Shown piece by piece: positions 8,088 through 18,200 of a stretch of 64,000 bases of DNA. The notes beneath the pieces were generated by a model. The model was not told the origin of the DNA. It saw only the letters and a list, made by a program, of their open reading frames with translations, and did no database searches. The position numbers were made by a program, and so were the translations under genes. The stretch lies in the NCBI RefSeq assembly GCF_000014965.1, contig NC_008554.1:3646001-3710000 (forward strand). The letters run 5' to 3'. Every line of letters begins with the position of its first letter. The stretch's first letter is position 1. This DNA comes from Syntrophobacter fumaroxidans MPOB (lineage in GTDB: Bacteria > Desulfobacterota > Syntrophobacteria > Syntrophobacterales > Syntrophobacteraceae).

Positions 8088-9377
8088 TCAGGCCATGTTC
8101 CGTGGCTGGCCCGTCGCAGCCAGAACGTAATCCCAGAGCTTTCCGTTGGGGTCGATGCGTTTGCGTTTCGAAACGGCCAGACGGATGGGGACGTGCGTGA
8201 ACTCCTCATTCCAGAAACCCACCACCATGCCGGTGCGACCGCTCATGGCCGCATGAACGGCGTTGTGGCCGAGCAGCAGGCAAAACACGGAATCCTGAGT
8301 GGTTGCCGACTTGCTCCGAATGGTGTAGCTCGGGTCGATGTATTTCAGGTTGAGCTCCATCCCGGCTTTTCCGAAATATTCCTTGATCCTGTCCCGCAAA
8401 AAGGTGCCGATGTCCCCGAAGCGAACGTTGCCGGATGCGTCCGTCCCGGAGGTTTCGGCCATGAGTTCCTGGCCGGCCCCCTCCGCCACGACGATGACCG
8501 CGTGCCTTCGCTTCAGGATTCTCTCCCGGAGCGTTTCCATGAATCCTTCCAGCGTGAAATGCACTTCGGGGACCAGGCAGAAATTCACTTCGCTCGTGGC
8601 CAGGGTGGCATAAGCTGCGATGAAGCCGGATTCCCGTCCCATCAGCTTCACCAGCCCGATTCCGTTTCGAGCCCCGAGTGCCTCCGTGCTCGCCGCATAG
8701 ATGGACGTCCGGGCTTCCGAAACCGCCGTGGTGAAACCGAATGAGCGGTCCATGTAGGAAATGTCGTTGTCTATGGTCTTGGGGATGCCCACTACCGCGA
8801 TCTTGAGATTCCTCTTCGCAATTTCCTCGGAGATGGCCAGAGCGCCCTTCAATGTACCGTCTCCCCCGATGGTGAAGAGGATTCCAATGTTCATCCGGTC
8901 AAGAGTATCCACCATTTCCAGGACATCCTGGGGACCGCGCGAGGAACCCAGGATCGTCCCGCCCTTCATGTGAATGTCCCGGACCGTCTCCGGTGAAAGC
9001 TCGAGCGGACGGTGGCCGTACCGGTAGGTCAGCCCTTCGAACCCGTACGGGAATCCGAAGACCGTCTGCACTCCGTAATGATGGTGCAGGCTGAGGACGA
9101 TGGATCGGATGACGTCGTTGAGCCCCGGGCAGAGACCTCCACAGGTCACGATGCCGCATTTCAACTTCGAGGGGTCGAAAAATATTTCGCGCCTCGGACC
9201 GGCAATTTCAAAGCCGGGAGGTTCCCTGCCCGCGCATTCGCACGCCTTTATTTCCTTCAGGCTGGTGTGGTAAAGCACGTGTTCGTCATCCTCGACGAAT
9301 TGTATGCTCCCCATGGGAGAAGGAATACGGCATGCGCCGAGTCTTGCCACTTCGAAATTGAGTTCTGCCTCGTTCAT
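8088..9377 (-). CDS. pfkA: 6-phosphofructokinase, probably ATP-dependent
   Basis: Phosphorylates fructose-6-phosphate. The 429-residue protein belongs to the longer PFK group: a roughly 80-residue N-terminal extension precedes the core (GIVTCGGLCPGLND). The phosphoryl-donor loop reads GGDGT, and the catalytic loop reads PKTIDND with Lys where classical ATP enzymes have Gly. In PFK literature the GGDGT plus Lys combination is found in ATP-using enzymes such as those of plants and trypanosomes, while PPi enzymes carry GGDD. ATP use is therefore favoured but not proven; this matters because a membrane pyrophosphatase is also encoded here. It lies 156 bases after pyk. Confidence 0.88.
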   Translation of the reverse strand: MNEAELNFEVARLGACRIPSPMGSIQFVEDDEHVLYHTSLKEIKACECAGREPPGFEIAGPRREIFFDPSKLKCGIVTCGGLCPGLNDVIRSIVLSLHHHYGVQTVFGFPYGFEGLTYRYGHRPLELSPETVRDIHMKGGTILGSSRGPQDVLEMVDTLDRMNIGILFTIGGDGTLKGALAISEEIAKRNLKIAVVGIPKTIDNDISYMDRSFGFTTAVSEARTSIYAASTEALGARNGIGLVKLMGRESGFIAAYATLATSEVNFCLVPEVHFTLEGFMETLRERILKRRHAVIVVAEGAGQELMAETSGTDASGNVRFGDIGTFLRDRIKEYFGKAGMELNLKYIDPSYTIRSKSATTQDSVFCLLLGHNAVHAAMSGRTGMVVGFWNEEFTHVPIRLAVSKRKRIDPNGKLWDYVLAATGQPRNMA

Positions 9378-9488
9378 GGTTTGTGCTCCGAAGATATTCC
9401 TGAAGTCTTTTGGACTGGATCGAAAGCAAGAGGTCCCACAGGACCCAGGCCTTTTTCCCCGGCCTCCGGCGAACTTGCGGCGGGTGTA

Positions 9489-9537
9489 ATAGGTCCTGTA
9501 TGTCCTATAGGTCCTATTTAAATCCTATAGGACCTAT
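9489..9537. repeat. AGGTCCTATA repeat and dyad overlapping the pyk stop
   Basis: This 49-base patch contains three partial copies of a TAGGTCCTAT unit. An 11-bp inverted repeat joins 9507-9517 and 9527-9537 around a TTAAA-containing spacer, and the right arm runs through the pyk stop codon. It could be a dispersed palindromic repeat, a terminator-like structure between pyk and pfkA, or an operator for pfkA. It has no T run of the intrinsic-terminator kind. Confidence 0.5.
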
Positions 9538-10967
9538 GCTTCTTCCCTGAGCCGGATAATTTCCATTCGGTTGTTCACTTCCGGATGTTTGGAGGACGGT
9601 CCTTCAGTCACGACGGTCAAGCTCCCTTCCAGTTCATGGGCATCCAGCCATGCGCGGGTGTATTGTTTCCAGTCGTCGGGGTGGTCGTCCTCCCGGACCG
9701 GGCAAACCCCGTACGAGAACTGAAGCCCCCTGCAAGTGGCCTCCTTGGAGCTGACGGCCACAACCCACACCGGAAAACGAAACCGGGCGATGCTTCGCGC
9801 CGTGTTCCCGCCATGAGTGGGGACGAAAACGGCGGCCGGAGTGACGCGTTCGAGGGTGGCTTCGACGCTCAGCGCGATGAGCTCGGCGGGAGTCAGCTCG
9901 CAATGCCCGCTGACGCTCTTGAGGGTATCCCTCAAAGGCCACGCGGGCAGGAGCGGTTCGATGGAAAAAGCAATCCCGGCAAGCATGGCGACGGCCTCAA
10001 CGGGGTATTTGCCCATGGCCGATTCCTCGGAAAGCATGACGCAGTCCGTGCCGTCGAGAATGGCATTGGCCACGTCGGTGGCTTCGGCGCGGGTCGGCCT
10101 CCGATTGGCGACCATGGACAGCAGCATCTGAGTGGCCGTGATCACCGGTTTGCAGCGCTGATTCGCTTTGTTGGTGAGGCGTTTCTGAACGGCGGCAATC
10201 CGTTCGATGGGAATTTCGACGCCCAAATCGCCGCGCGCGACCATGAGCCCATCCGCAACGTCGAGTATCTCATCGATACGATCCAGTGCCCCGGCGCGTT
10301 CGATCTTGGCGATGATGAAGGGATTGTAGTCGATTTCGGCGGCCGCTCTTCGGACCGCGCGAAGGTCTTCGGCCGTTTCCACGAAAGACTGGCTCACGGC
10401 GTCGAGGCCTTGTTCCGCGGCGAATCTCAGGCAGTTGTGATCGTGAGGTGTAAAGGCGCTGATGCCAAGATCGATGCGGGGCAGATTGAGGCCCTTGCGC
10501 GAGCGCAACTCGCCGCCCACCACAACCCGGCACCTTACGTCAAGCCCCTGCACGCGTTCAGCTTCAAGCTCGATCTGGCCGTCGTTGAGAAACAACCGGT
10601 CCCCGGGCTTTACCACCTCGGTGAGTGGCGGAAAGCTCACGAAGACTCGCTCGATCCCGCCGACGATCTTTTCCGTCGTCAAAGTGAAGGCGTCGCCGGA
10701 ATTCAGCTCGATCGGCTCCTGCGCCAATTGCCCGATTCTTATCTTGGGGCCGGGCAGGTCCGCCATGATGGATACCCTGCGTCCCGCCGCACGAGCGGCC
10801 TTGCGGATGTTTTCCACAACCCTCGCGTGACCCTCGAAATCCCCGTGGGAGAAATTCAGCCGGGCGATGTTCATCCCCGCCAGGATCATGCGCTGCAAAA
10901 CATCCGGTGAGTCCGATGCCGGTCCGATGGTGCACACGATTTTTGTCTTGTTGGCCGGAAGCCTCAT
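9534..10967 (-). CDS. pyk: pyruvate kinase
   Basis: Converts phosphoenolpyruvate and ADP to pyruvate and ATP. Family motifs run in order: KTKIVCTIGPAS, ARLNFSHG, GPKIRIG, the active-site IIAKIER, the metal/substrate segment ARGDLGVE, TATQML and SEESAMGKYP. The 477-residue length is normal. The start at 10967 has GGAAG five bases upstream; a longer reading (to 11135) adds 56 Arg/Gly-rich residues unlike any pyruvate kinase and is rejected. It is the first gene of the minus-strand carbon block (pyk, pfkA, glgP, glgX). The C-terminal part past about residue 360 is the usual regulatory domain. Confidence 0.95.
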   Translation of the reverse strand: MRLPANKTKIVCTIGPASDSPDVLQRMILAGMNIARLNFSHGDFEGHARVVENIRKAARAAGRRVSIMADLPGPKIRIGQLAQEPIELNSGDAFTLTTEKIVGGIERVFVSFPPLTEVVKPGDRLFLNDGQIELEAERVQGLDVRCRVVVGGELRSRKGLNLPRIDLGISAFTPHDHNCLRFAAEQGLDAVSQSFVETAEDLRAVRRAAAEIDYNPFIIAKIERAGALDRIDEILDVADGLMVARGDLGVEIPIERIAAVQKRLTNKANQRCKPVITATQMLLSMVANRRPTRAEATDVANAILDGTDCVMLSEESAMGKYPVEAVAMLAGIAFSIEPLLPAWPLRDTLKSVSGHCELTPAELIALSVEATLERVTPAAVFVPTHGGNTARSIARFRFPVWVVAVSSKEATCRGLQFSYGVCPVREDDHPDDWKQYTRAWLDAHELEGSLTVVTEGPSSKHPEVNNRMEIIRLREEA

Positions 10968-11437
10968 TCGGTCTTCCTTTCCGTTCAACGAAAAGGCCCC
11001 GGCGGGCATGATCCGCCGTCCCAGTCCTCTTCGGCCGCCGTGGAGGGACATCCATCGACGAAACTTCCCGCGTCCGTCCCGGCGAACACGGCGAAGGCCC
11101 GCGCGAAAGAGACAGGCCCCGCGTTCATGCGGCATGAAAGCCTTGCCGTCGAAGCCCCTCCCGCAATTCCCAATTGAGCATACGATGTCACAGGATTCAA
11201 GGCAAAGAAGAAATCATTACGCACGCGAGATGACGGCCCGAAAAAGCGCCACCGGGCGCCGGGCGGGAAGCGGCTCCGCGTTCGATCGGGTCGCCATGGG
11301 TCCGTGATCGAATAGCGGGACCCCGTCGCACGGGCGACTCGGCACACACAAGGGTTTCTTTCCCGATGACCCTCGCCATTGCGCGATAAAGGCCCCGAAT
11401 TCGGAGCGAGGCCCTTCCGCGCCCCGTCCGAGCACTC
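10968..11437. other. intergenic region upstream of pyk
   Basis: About 470 bases with no supported gene. It should hold the promoter of the pyk-pfkA-glgP-glgX series, but no convincing -35/-10 pair was seen on the minus strand. A GC-rich imperfect hairpin near 11389-11415, just after the second deaminase gene, is followed on the minus strand by TTT and may end that transcript. Confidence 0.3.
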
Positions 11438-12814
11438 TCAGGACGCCCCGGCGATCTTCCCGGCGATTCTCAGCACTTCTTTCATGATCCGAGACTCGTC
11501 CAGGGTCAGGATTGTCCCGTTCGAGACCACCAGGCGGCCGTCGACCCAAACATGGCGGACGTCCCCCGCGCCGGCCGCATAGACCAGGTGGGAGATGGGG
11601 TCATAGAGAGGCGTAAGGTGGGGTTGATCGAGGTCGATGACGATCAGGTCCGCTTTCCAGCCCTCCTCGATACCGCCGGTCATCCCCTGGTGCGACAGAA
11701 CGGCGCTGCCCCCTCGGGTGGCCATTCGGAGAACGGCCGCGGCCGAACAGGCCATCGGGTCCTTTCGAAACGCCTTGTGGCTCTTTGCAACCATGTCCAT
11801 TTCGGAAAAGAGATCCAGGTCATTGTTGCTGGCACAGCCATCGGTGCCCAGGCCGATTCGGACGCCCGCGCCGATCAGCTCCGGAACCGGAGCGATTCCC
11901 GAAGCGAGCTTCATGTTGCTTTCCTCGTTGTGGGAGAGGCCCGCGCCCCGCGCAGCCAGGATATCGATTTCCTCCCGGTCGAGCCAGACGGCATGGGCGC
12001 AAAGGGTTCGGTCATCCAGGATGCCGAGGCGGTCCAGGTGATGGACGGGCCTGGTTCCGTACCTGCCGATCACCTGCTCCACCTCCGATGCCGTTTCGGA
12101 GAGGTGAATCTGGAACAGGATGCCGCTTTCCCGGCAGATGGATTTGACCCGCCGCAGGGTTTCCGGCCCGCAGGCGGATATCGAATGGCAGAACAATGAC
12201 GGTTGCAGGCGGCTCTCCCCCGGGGGGAAGGAGCGCAGAAAAGCTTCGGCGCGTTCCGCGAACCGCGACGGATCGGGCTGGTCGGGAGTGGGAAAGTCCA
12301 GTATGCCCTGGCCGAGAACGGCGCGGATACCCGATTCCTGTGCCGCCCGCGCGGCTTCTTCCTCGAAGAAATACCCGTCGCAAAATGTCGTTGTTCCGCC
12401 TTTGAGCATCTCGATGCACGACAGCAGCGTCCCGTAATGGACAAATTCCGGCGTCACATGAGAAGCCTCCGCCGGGAAAATGACCTCGGTGAGCCAGCGT
12501 TCCAGGGGAAGATCGCTGCCGAGCCCCCGGAAGCAGCTCATGGCCGCGTGCCCGTGGGTGTTGATGAGACCGGGGGCGACGAGGCAGCCCTTGAGACACA
12601 TTTCGTTGCGGCCTCTGAACCGTGACCGGATGTCCCGCGATGACCCGACCCCGACAAGGGTGTCGCCCTCGATGGCGACCGCGCCCGAAGGGATCGCGCT
12701 CATGGCTGCATCGCAGGTCAGAACCCAGTCCGCATCCGCAAGCAGCCAATCGACCTCGCGAGGTGGGGTCCCGCCGGGTTCAGGGTTTGATCGTGCGGGC
12801 GATATATCGGACAC
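11438..12814 (-). CDS. amidohydrolase, divergent MTA/SAH-deaminase paralogue
   Basis: A 458-residue metal-dependent amidohydrolase of the MtaD/ATZ-TRZ group. It keeps the HGH pair, the HLSE motif and the LGTDG aspartate, so it should be catalytic. Compared with its upstream neighbour it differs at substrate positions: HSISACGP for HAPYTCSP, and CAHAVWLD for ADHCVALD. It probably deaminates a related adenosine or N-heterocycle; the substrate is unknown. It appears to start at GTG 12814, overlapping the end of the upstream deaminase by 35 bases, which implies translational coupling. A later start is possible because the first 20 residues are poorly conserved in type. The pair looks like a tandem duplication. 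Confidence 0.82.
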   Translation of the reverse strand: MSDISPARSNPEPGGTPPREVDWLLADADWVLTCDAAMSAIPSGAVAIEGDTLVGVGSSRDIRSRFRGRNEMCLKGCLVAPGLINTHGHAAMSCFRGLGSDLPLERWLTEVIFPAEASHVTPEFVHYGTLLSCIEMLKGGTTTFCDGYFFEEEAARAAQESGIRAVLGQGILDFPTPDQPDPSRFAERAEAFLRSFPPGESRLQPSLFCHSISACGPETLRRVKSICRESGILFQIHLSETASEVEQVIGRYGTRPVHHLDRLGILDDRTLCAHAVWLDREEIDILAARGAGLSHNEESNMKLASGIAPVPELIGAGVRIGLGTDGCASNNDLDLFSEMDMVAKSHKAFRKDPMACSAAAVLRMATRGGSAVLSHQGMTGGIEEGWKADLIVIDLDQPHLTPLYDPISHLVYAAGAGDVRHVWVDGRLVVSNGTILTLDESRIMKEVLRIAGKIAGAS

Positions 12815-14123
12815 GTTCCATGACCTCGTCGACGTTCATGGTGAGCAGCCTGCGGTCCTCCATCACCAGGCGGCCGTGAATGACGGCGTGCCGCACGTCG
12901 GAGGAGCGGGCGGCGTACACGAGATGGCTGATCGGGTTGTAGACCGGGACCAGGTGAGGTTTTCGAAAATCCACCACGATCAGGTCGGCGAGCCGTCCGA
13001 CCGAGAGTTCCCCGATCCGCCCTCCCATTCCCAGTGCCCTGGCCCCGCCGGCGGTGGCCATGCGGAGCACCGTTTCCGCCGGCATCGCGGTGGGATCCAG
13101 GGTGGCTGCCTTGTGCAGCTTGGCGCAGGTGTCCATCTCCCCGAAGAGATCGAGGTTGTTGTTGCTGGCGCAGCCGTCGGTCCCCAAAGCCACGTTCACT
13201 CCCCGCTCGAGCAGCTTCGGGACGGGGGCGATGCCCGAGGCCAGTTTCATGTTGCTCTCCGGATTGTGGACTACGTGGACCCCGCGTTCGCCGAGCAATT
13301 CCAAGTCGCGTTCGTCGAGGGCCACGCAGTGATCGGCCACGAGGTGCGGTCCGAGAAGCCCGATCTCCTCAAGGTGAGCAACGGGACGACGGCCGTACCG
13401 GCTGAGGACCTGCTCCACTTCCGCCTCATTCTCGGACAGGTGAATAATGAGCGGAACGCGATGCCGGAGTGCGATGTCGTTGCAGCGGGTAAGAAGCGAC
13501 GGCGAACAGGTATAGGGCGCATGAGGCTCTACGGCAATGCGGATGAGCGGGTCCTCTTTCCATCGCTCGATGAGCGATTCGGTGAAGCGGAGCCCGTTCT
13601 CGATCGGTCCGTAGTGCGGAGAGGGAAAATCGTAGAGAACTTCTCCTACCACGGCGCGCATGCCGGCGGCCCGGGCTGCTTCAGCCACCTTGTGTTCGAA
13701 CAGATACATGTCGCAAAACGTTGTGGTCCCGGAGCGGATCATTTCGGCGCAGGCGAGCATGGTCCCCCAGTAGACCCAGTCTTCGGTGAGCTTGGCTTCG
13801 GCGGGGAATATATGCTGCTGGAGCCATTCCATCAGGGGGAGATCGTCCGCCAGTCCTCGAAAGAGAGTCATTGCCGCGTGTGTGTGTGCGTTGATCAGTC
13901 CGGGCAACACCACGCAGCCTCCGACGTCCAGGGTCCGCGTCGCCCGGAAGTCGGCCGCGAGCCGCTCCGCCGGGCCGACGGCGGCGATTTCCCCATTCAG
14001 GATTGCGACCGCGCCGGGATCGAAACGGCGTCCGTCCGGGTCGAGGGTGAGCACCATGCCGTTGACGAGCAGGAGGTCGGCTCGCGAGGATCCCATGTCG
14101 ACGAGTGCTTCGGATGAATTCAT
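12780..14123 (-). CDS. mtaD: 5-methylthioadenosine/S-adenosylhomocysteine deaminase
   Basis: Deaminates methylthioadenosine or S-adenosylhomocysteine to the inosine analogue. The 447-residue protein has the HTH metal pair, EPHAPYTCSP, HLSENEAEVEQ, DHCVALD and LGTDGCASNNNLD, which together are the standard pattern of this deaminase group. It follows the nucleoside phosphorylase gene by 74 bases on the same strand, and the second deaminase overlaps its end. With the phosphorylase it gives a two-step route: MTA to methylthioinosine to hypoxanthine plus methylthioribose-1-phosphate. Assignment to the family is firm; the preferred substrate is inferred. Confidence 0.88.
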   Translation of the reverse strand: MNSSEALVDMGSSRADLLLVNGMVLTLDPDGRRFDPGAVAILNGEIAAVGPAERLAADFRATRTLDVGGCVVLPGLINAHTHAAMTLFRGLADDLPLMEWLQQHIFPAEAKLTEDWVYWGTMLACAEMIRSGTTTFCDMYLFEHKVAEAARAAGMRAVVGEVLYDFPSPHYGPIENGLRFTESLIERWKEDPLIRIAVEPHAPYTCSPSLLTRCNDIALRHRVPLIIHLSENEAEVEQVLSRYGRRPVAHLEEIGLLGPHLVADHCVALDERDLELLGERGVHVVHNPESNMKLASGIAPVPKLLERGVNVALGTDGCASNNNLDLFGEMDTCAKLHKAATLDPTAMPAETVLRMATAGGARALGMGGRIGELSVGRLADLIVVDFRKPHLVPVYNPISHLVYAARSSDVRHAVIHGRLVMEDRRLLTMNVDEVMERVRYIARTIKP

Positions 14124-14197
14124 GATGCGTCCGGATTGTCTGGGTGAATGTCCGTTGCGCGGGAGGAACGCGGGGTTTTCATCCCGAAAGCCTCACG

Positions 14198-15019
14198 CTA
14201 CAGTCTCCCGATGGTTCCTGCCAGCAAACGGGTCAGCGCGGGACCCGCCTTCCGGGCAGTGGCGATGATCTCTTCCAGAATCGCCGGTTGGTAATGATCG
14301 GGGAGGTTCACATTGGTGATCACGGCGATGCCCAGGGTTTCAAGCCCGGCGTGGACCGCCGTGATGACTTCCATGACCATGGACATTCCCACCGCATCGG
14401 CGCCCGCCGCCTTCAGGAGCCGCGTTTCCGCGGCGGTTTCCAGGCTCGGTCCGAGCACGCCGACGTATACTCCACGCCGCACCGGGATCTTTTCCTCGAC
14501 GGCGGTATCCAGGGCCAATGCCTGGAGTCTCCTGCCGTAGGGTTCGGTCATGTCTGGAAACCGCGGACCCCATTCGTCCGCGTTGGGACCGATCAACGGG
14601 TTGTGACCCGTGAGGTTGATGTGGTCGGAAACGACCATAAGGTCGCCCGGATCGAAGAGGGGATTGAGTCCGCCGGCGGCGCTGCAGACGACGAGAATCT
14701 CAGCCCCGAGTGCTTTCATCACGCGGATGGGGAAGGCTATCTGCCGCGGCGAATACCCTTCATAAAGGTGGAACCGTCCCTGCATGACCAATACGGGCTG
14801 TCCCATCCATCGTCCGCACACGAGGCGTCCCTCGTGCCCGGTGACGGTGCTGACCGGGTAGTGCGGTATTTCATGATAGGAGATCGTCCCGGCCGATTCG
14901 ATGCATTCCGCGGCTCCACCCAGGCCGGTGCCGAGAACCATGCCGATCCGCGGCGTCAAATCGATGTGAGACCGGATGTACGCCGCCGCCTCGTCGACGT
15001 TTCTGCGATACCCTTCCAT
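14198..15019 (-). CDS. purine nucleoside phosphorylase (possible methylthioinosine phosphorylase)
   Basis: Splits purine nucleosides with phosphate. A trimeric-PNP-type protein of 273 residues: phosphate loop VLGTGLGG, HEGR, the FHLYEGYS segment, SAAGGLN, GPSLETAAE and VITN. The Glu of LETAAE and the Asn of VITN are residues used by PNPs to hold 6-oxopurines, whereas true MTA phosphorylases usually differ there. Next to an MTA deaminase, the natural reading is an enzyme acting on inosine or methylthioinosine, as described for Pseudomonas aeruginosa. The ATG at 15019 is preferred because homology-like sequence begins there; GGGGGAG lies close upstream. First gene of the three-gene salvage block. 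Confidence 0.87.
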   Translation of the reverse strand: MEGYRRNVDEAAAYIRSHIDLTPRIGMVLGTGLGGAAECIESAGTISYHEIPHYPVSTVTGHEGRLVCGRWMGQPVLVMQGRFHLYEGYSPRQIAFPIRVMKALGAEILVVCSAAGGLNPLFDPGDLMVVSDHINLTGHNPLIGPNADEWGPRFPDMTEPYGRRLQALALDTAVEEKIPVRRGVYVGVLGPSLETAAETRLLKAAGADAVGMSMVMEVITAVHAGLETLGIAVITNVNLPDHYQPAILEEIIATARKAGPALTRLLAGTIGRL

Positions 15020-15139
15020 GTTCTCCCCCGTGGTCGCGGCCCATCCGACGGAACCGCCACTTTCGCCGGGGCCGCGACGCGATCCATGTCCATTCCCGGG
15101 AACGCACAATCCCCCCGGCCTTCAAATATTCCGAGACAA

Positions 15140-15167
15140 TTGACACAAGCACCGCGATTTGTAAAGA
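15140..15167 (+). promoter_or_regulatory. sigma-70-type promoter for hrpA
   Basis: TTGACA at 15140-15145, a 16-bp spacer and TAAAGA at 15162-15167 give a good -35 and fair -10. It lies about 95 bases upstream of the hrpA ATG and between the two divergent transcription units. Confidence 0.5.
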
Positions 15168-15261
15168 TCACTCGTCATGGTAGAGTTCGCGTTTTGTGTG
15201 TATTTCTCTTTTCTTTCACTCTCAAGGCGGTGCCGGGAGCAATCGAAGCCCGAAACATTCT

Positions 15262-18200
15262 ATGAATTCGTCCTGTCGCACGAAAAAGCCCGTTCGAGAA
15301 TTGCATTCCGGCCGTGATGAGCCCTTTTCTCCGATCCGGTATCCCTCCGATCTCCCGATTGTCGAGCACAGGGGGGAGATCCTGGGGGCGATCGCCGAGA
15401 ACCAGGTAGTGGTCATCACGGGGGAGACCGGGTCGGGCAAGAGCACCCAGATACCGAAGATGTGCCTGGAAGCGGGACGCGGCGCTCGGGGCATGATCGG
15501 CTGCACGCAGCCGCGCCGCATTGCGGCCGTTACGCTTGCGGACAGGGTATCCGAAGAGCTGGCGGAAACGGGACCCCGGCGGGTGGGGTACAAGATCCGT
15601 TTTCACGACCGAACAACGCGCTCCACGCGGATAAAGTTCATGACGGACGGAATTCTCCTGGCGGAAGCCCAGTCCGACCGTCATTTTCGCGCCTACGACA
15701 CACTCGTCATCGATGAGGCCCACGAACGAACGCTCAACATCGATTTTCTCCTCGGACTCATCAAAAGAATCCTGCCCCGGAGACCGGAGCTCAAGGTCAT
15801 CATCACTTCAGCCACCATCGATCCGGGGAAATTCTCGAAGGCTTTCCAGGATGCTCCGATCATCGAGGTTTCGGGCCGCACCTATCCCGTCGATGTCCGG
15901 TACCGGCCTCCTGCGAACGGAGAGGGCCCGGAAGCGGACGCCGAGGACATCACCCATATCGACCAGGCCGTCGCCGCAACCGATGAGTTGAAAGGCAGCG
16001 GGCAGGAAGGGCGTCGGGGGGACATTCTCGTGTTCATGCCGACCGAGAGCGACATTCGGGAAACCGTCCAGCGCCTCGATGAAAAACGCTATTTCAACAC
16101 GGTGGTGATACCGCTTTTCGGGCGCATGGCCGCCGCGGATCAGAAGAGAGTCTTTCTGCCGACGACCGAAGACAAGATCATCGTGGCGACGAACGTGGCG
16201 GAGACCTCCATCACAATCCCCCGGATCAAATACGTGATCGACACCGGGCTGGCCCGCGTCTCCCAGTACAACACCCGATCCCGGACGCAGAGCCTTCCGG
16301 TGGCTCGGGTATCCCGCGCGAGCGCGGACCAGCGCAAAGGGCGTTGCGGTCGTGTGGAGGCGGGGATATGCATCCGTCTCTACTCCGTTGAGGATTATCT
16401 TGCCCGGCCTCTCTACACGGCGCCGGAAATCCTGAGGTCGAACCTGGCCGAGGTCATCCTGAGGATGCTGTTTCTGCGGCTGGGCAGCATCCAGGAGTTT
16501 CCTTTCCTCGATCCGCCTTCACCGTCCGCCGTCAAGGACGGATTCGCCGTGCTCAGGGAATTGGGGGCGGTGGATGAGCACCGCAGGTTGACGGCCATGG
16601 GAAGAGTCATGGCACGCCTGCCCCTGGACCCGAGACTTTCCCGGATGCTGCTTCAGGCCCGTGAGGAAGGGGCGGTGACGGAACTGACCATCCTCGCGGC
16701 GGCACTGAGTGTCCAGGACCCGCGGGAAAGGCCCCTGGACAAGGAAACCCAGGCGGACCAGGCGCACGCCGTCTTCCGGGATACACGGTCCGATTTCGTG
16801 ACGTTGCTCAAGATATGGGAAAAATGCTGGCCGAGGTGTGAAGCCGCGATCGCATCGTCCGAAGCCCGGCCGCAGGACCCTGATCGGGGCGCCGCCGCGA
16901 ACGGTCCCACCCGGCATGATGTCGCCCTGGGCACCCGCGGGGAGAATCGGCTCGTCCGATATGCATCCCGCAGCCAGAGCCAATTGCGTAAGTTCTGTCG
17001 GGAACATTTTCTCTCGTATCGAAGAATGCGGGAATGGCGCGATGTGTGGGAGGAAATCCGGGAAATCCTCGAAGAAATGGGCGGTTTTCCGGAGAATTCC
17101 GATCCCGCCGGCTACGAAGCCATTCACCGATCCGTGGTGAGCGGGTACCTGAGCCACATCGCCATGCGCAAGGAAAAGAATATCTACACCGGAACAAAGA
17201 ATCGCCAGGTGATGCTCTTTCCCGGCTCGGGTCTTTTCAATCGCGGGGGCGCCTGGGTGACGGCGGCGGAAGTGGTACAGACCACGAGACTCTTTGCGCG
17301 CATGGCGGCCAATGTCGATCCGGAGTGGCTCGAACGGCTGGGCGGGCACCTGTGCCGCTCCACCGTATTCGAGCCCCACTGGGAGAGGAAGCGCGGCCAG
17401 GTGACGGCCTTCGAGCGCGTGACGCTGTACGGCCTGCCCGTGGTGGACCGGCGGAAGGTGAACTTCGGCGCGGTCCGACCCGCGGAAGCCCGGGATATTT
17501 TCATTCGTAGCGCTCTGATCGAGTACGACGTGCCGAAACCCTACGGTTTTCTCGATCACAACCGGGACCTGGTCCGGCAGATCGAGGAGATCGAGAGCAA
17601 GACCCGCAGGCGGGACCTGCTGGTGGACGAAGAAACCGTTTTCCGCTTCTATGACCGGCGATTGCCGGCAATATGCGAGCTGCGCTCACTGGACAAGTGG
17701 ATCAAGGATCACGGCGGGGACCATTTTCTGCGCATGACCGAATCGGACATCCTTCGGACCGAGCCGGATTTCGGAGAACTGGAATTGTTCCCGGACCGGT
17801 TGAAACTCGAGGACGTCGAGCTTCCTCTTCGCTACGCGTTTCGACCCGGAGAGGAAGACGACGGCATAACGGCGACCGTTCCGGTTCACGTGCTCCCGCG
17901 GCTGGCCCCGCAGTCGTTCGAGTGGCTCGTCCCGGGGATGCTCGCGGAGAAGCTGGCGATTCTGCTCAAGGGGCTTCCCAAGAGTCAGCGCAGGCAACTC
18001 GTTCCGGTTGGCGAGACGGCGGCCAGGCTGATCGAAATGCTGCGCCGGCGGAGCGGCGATTTCCACGAGCAGTTGAGTCTGTGCGTGCGCGAGTTGGCGG
18101 GAGTCTCGGTGCCCGTCGACCAGTGGCGACGCATCGACCTGCCCCCGCATCTGCGGATGCGCCTGGAAATCACGGGCCCGGAAGGGAATCTGCTGGGAGT

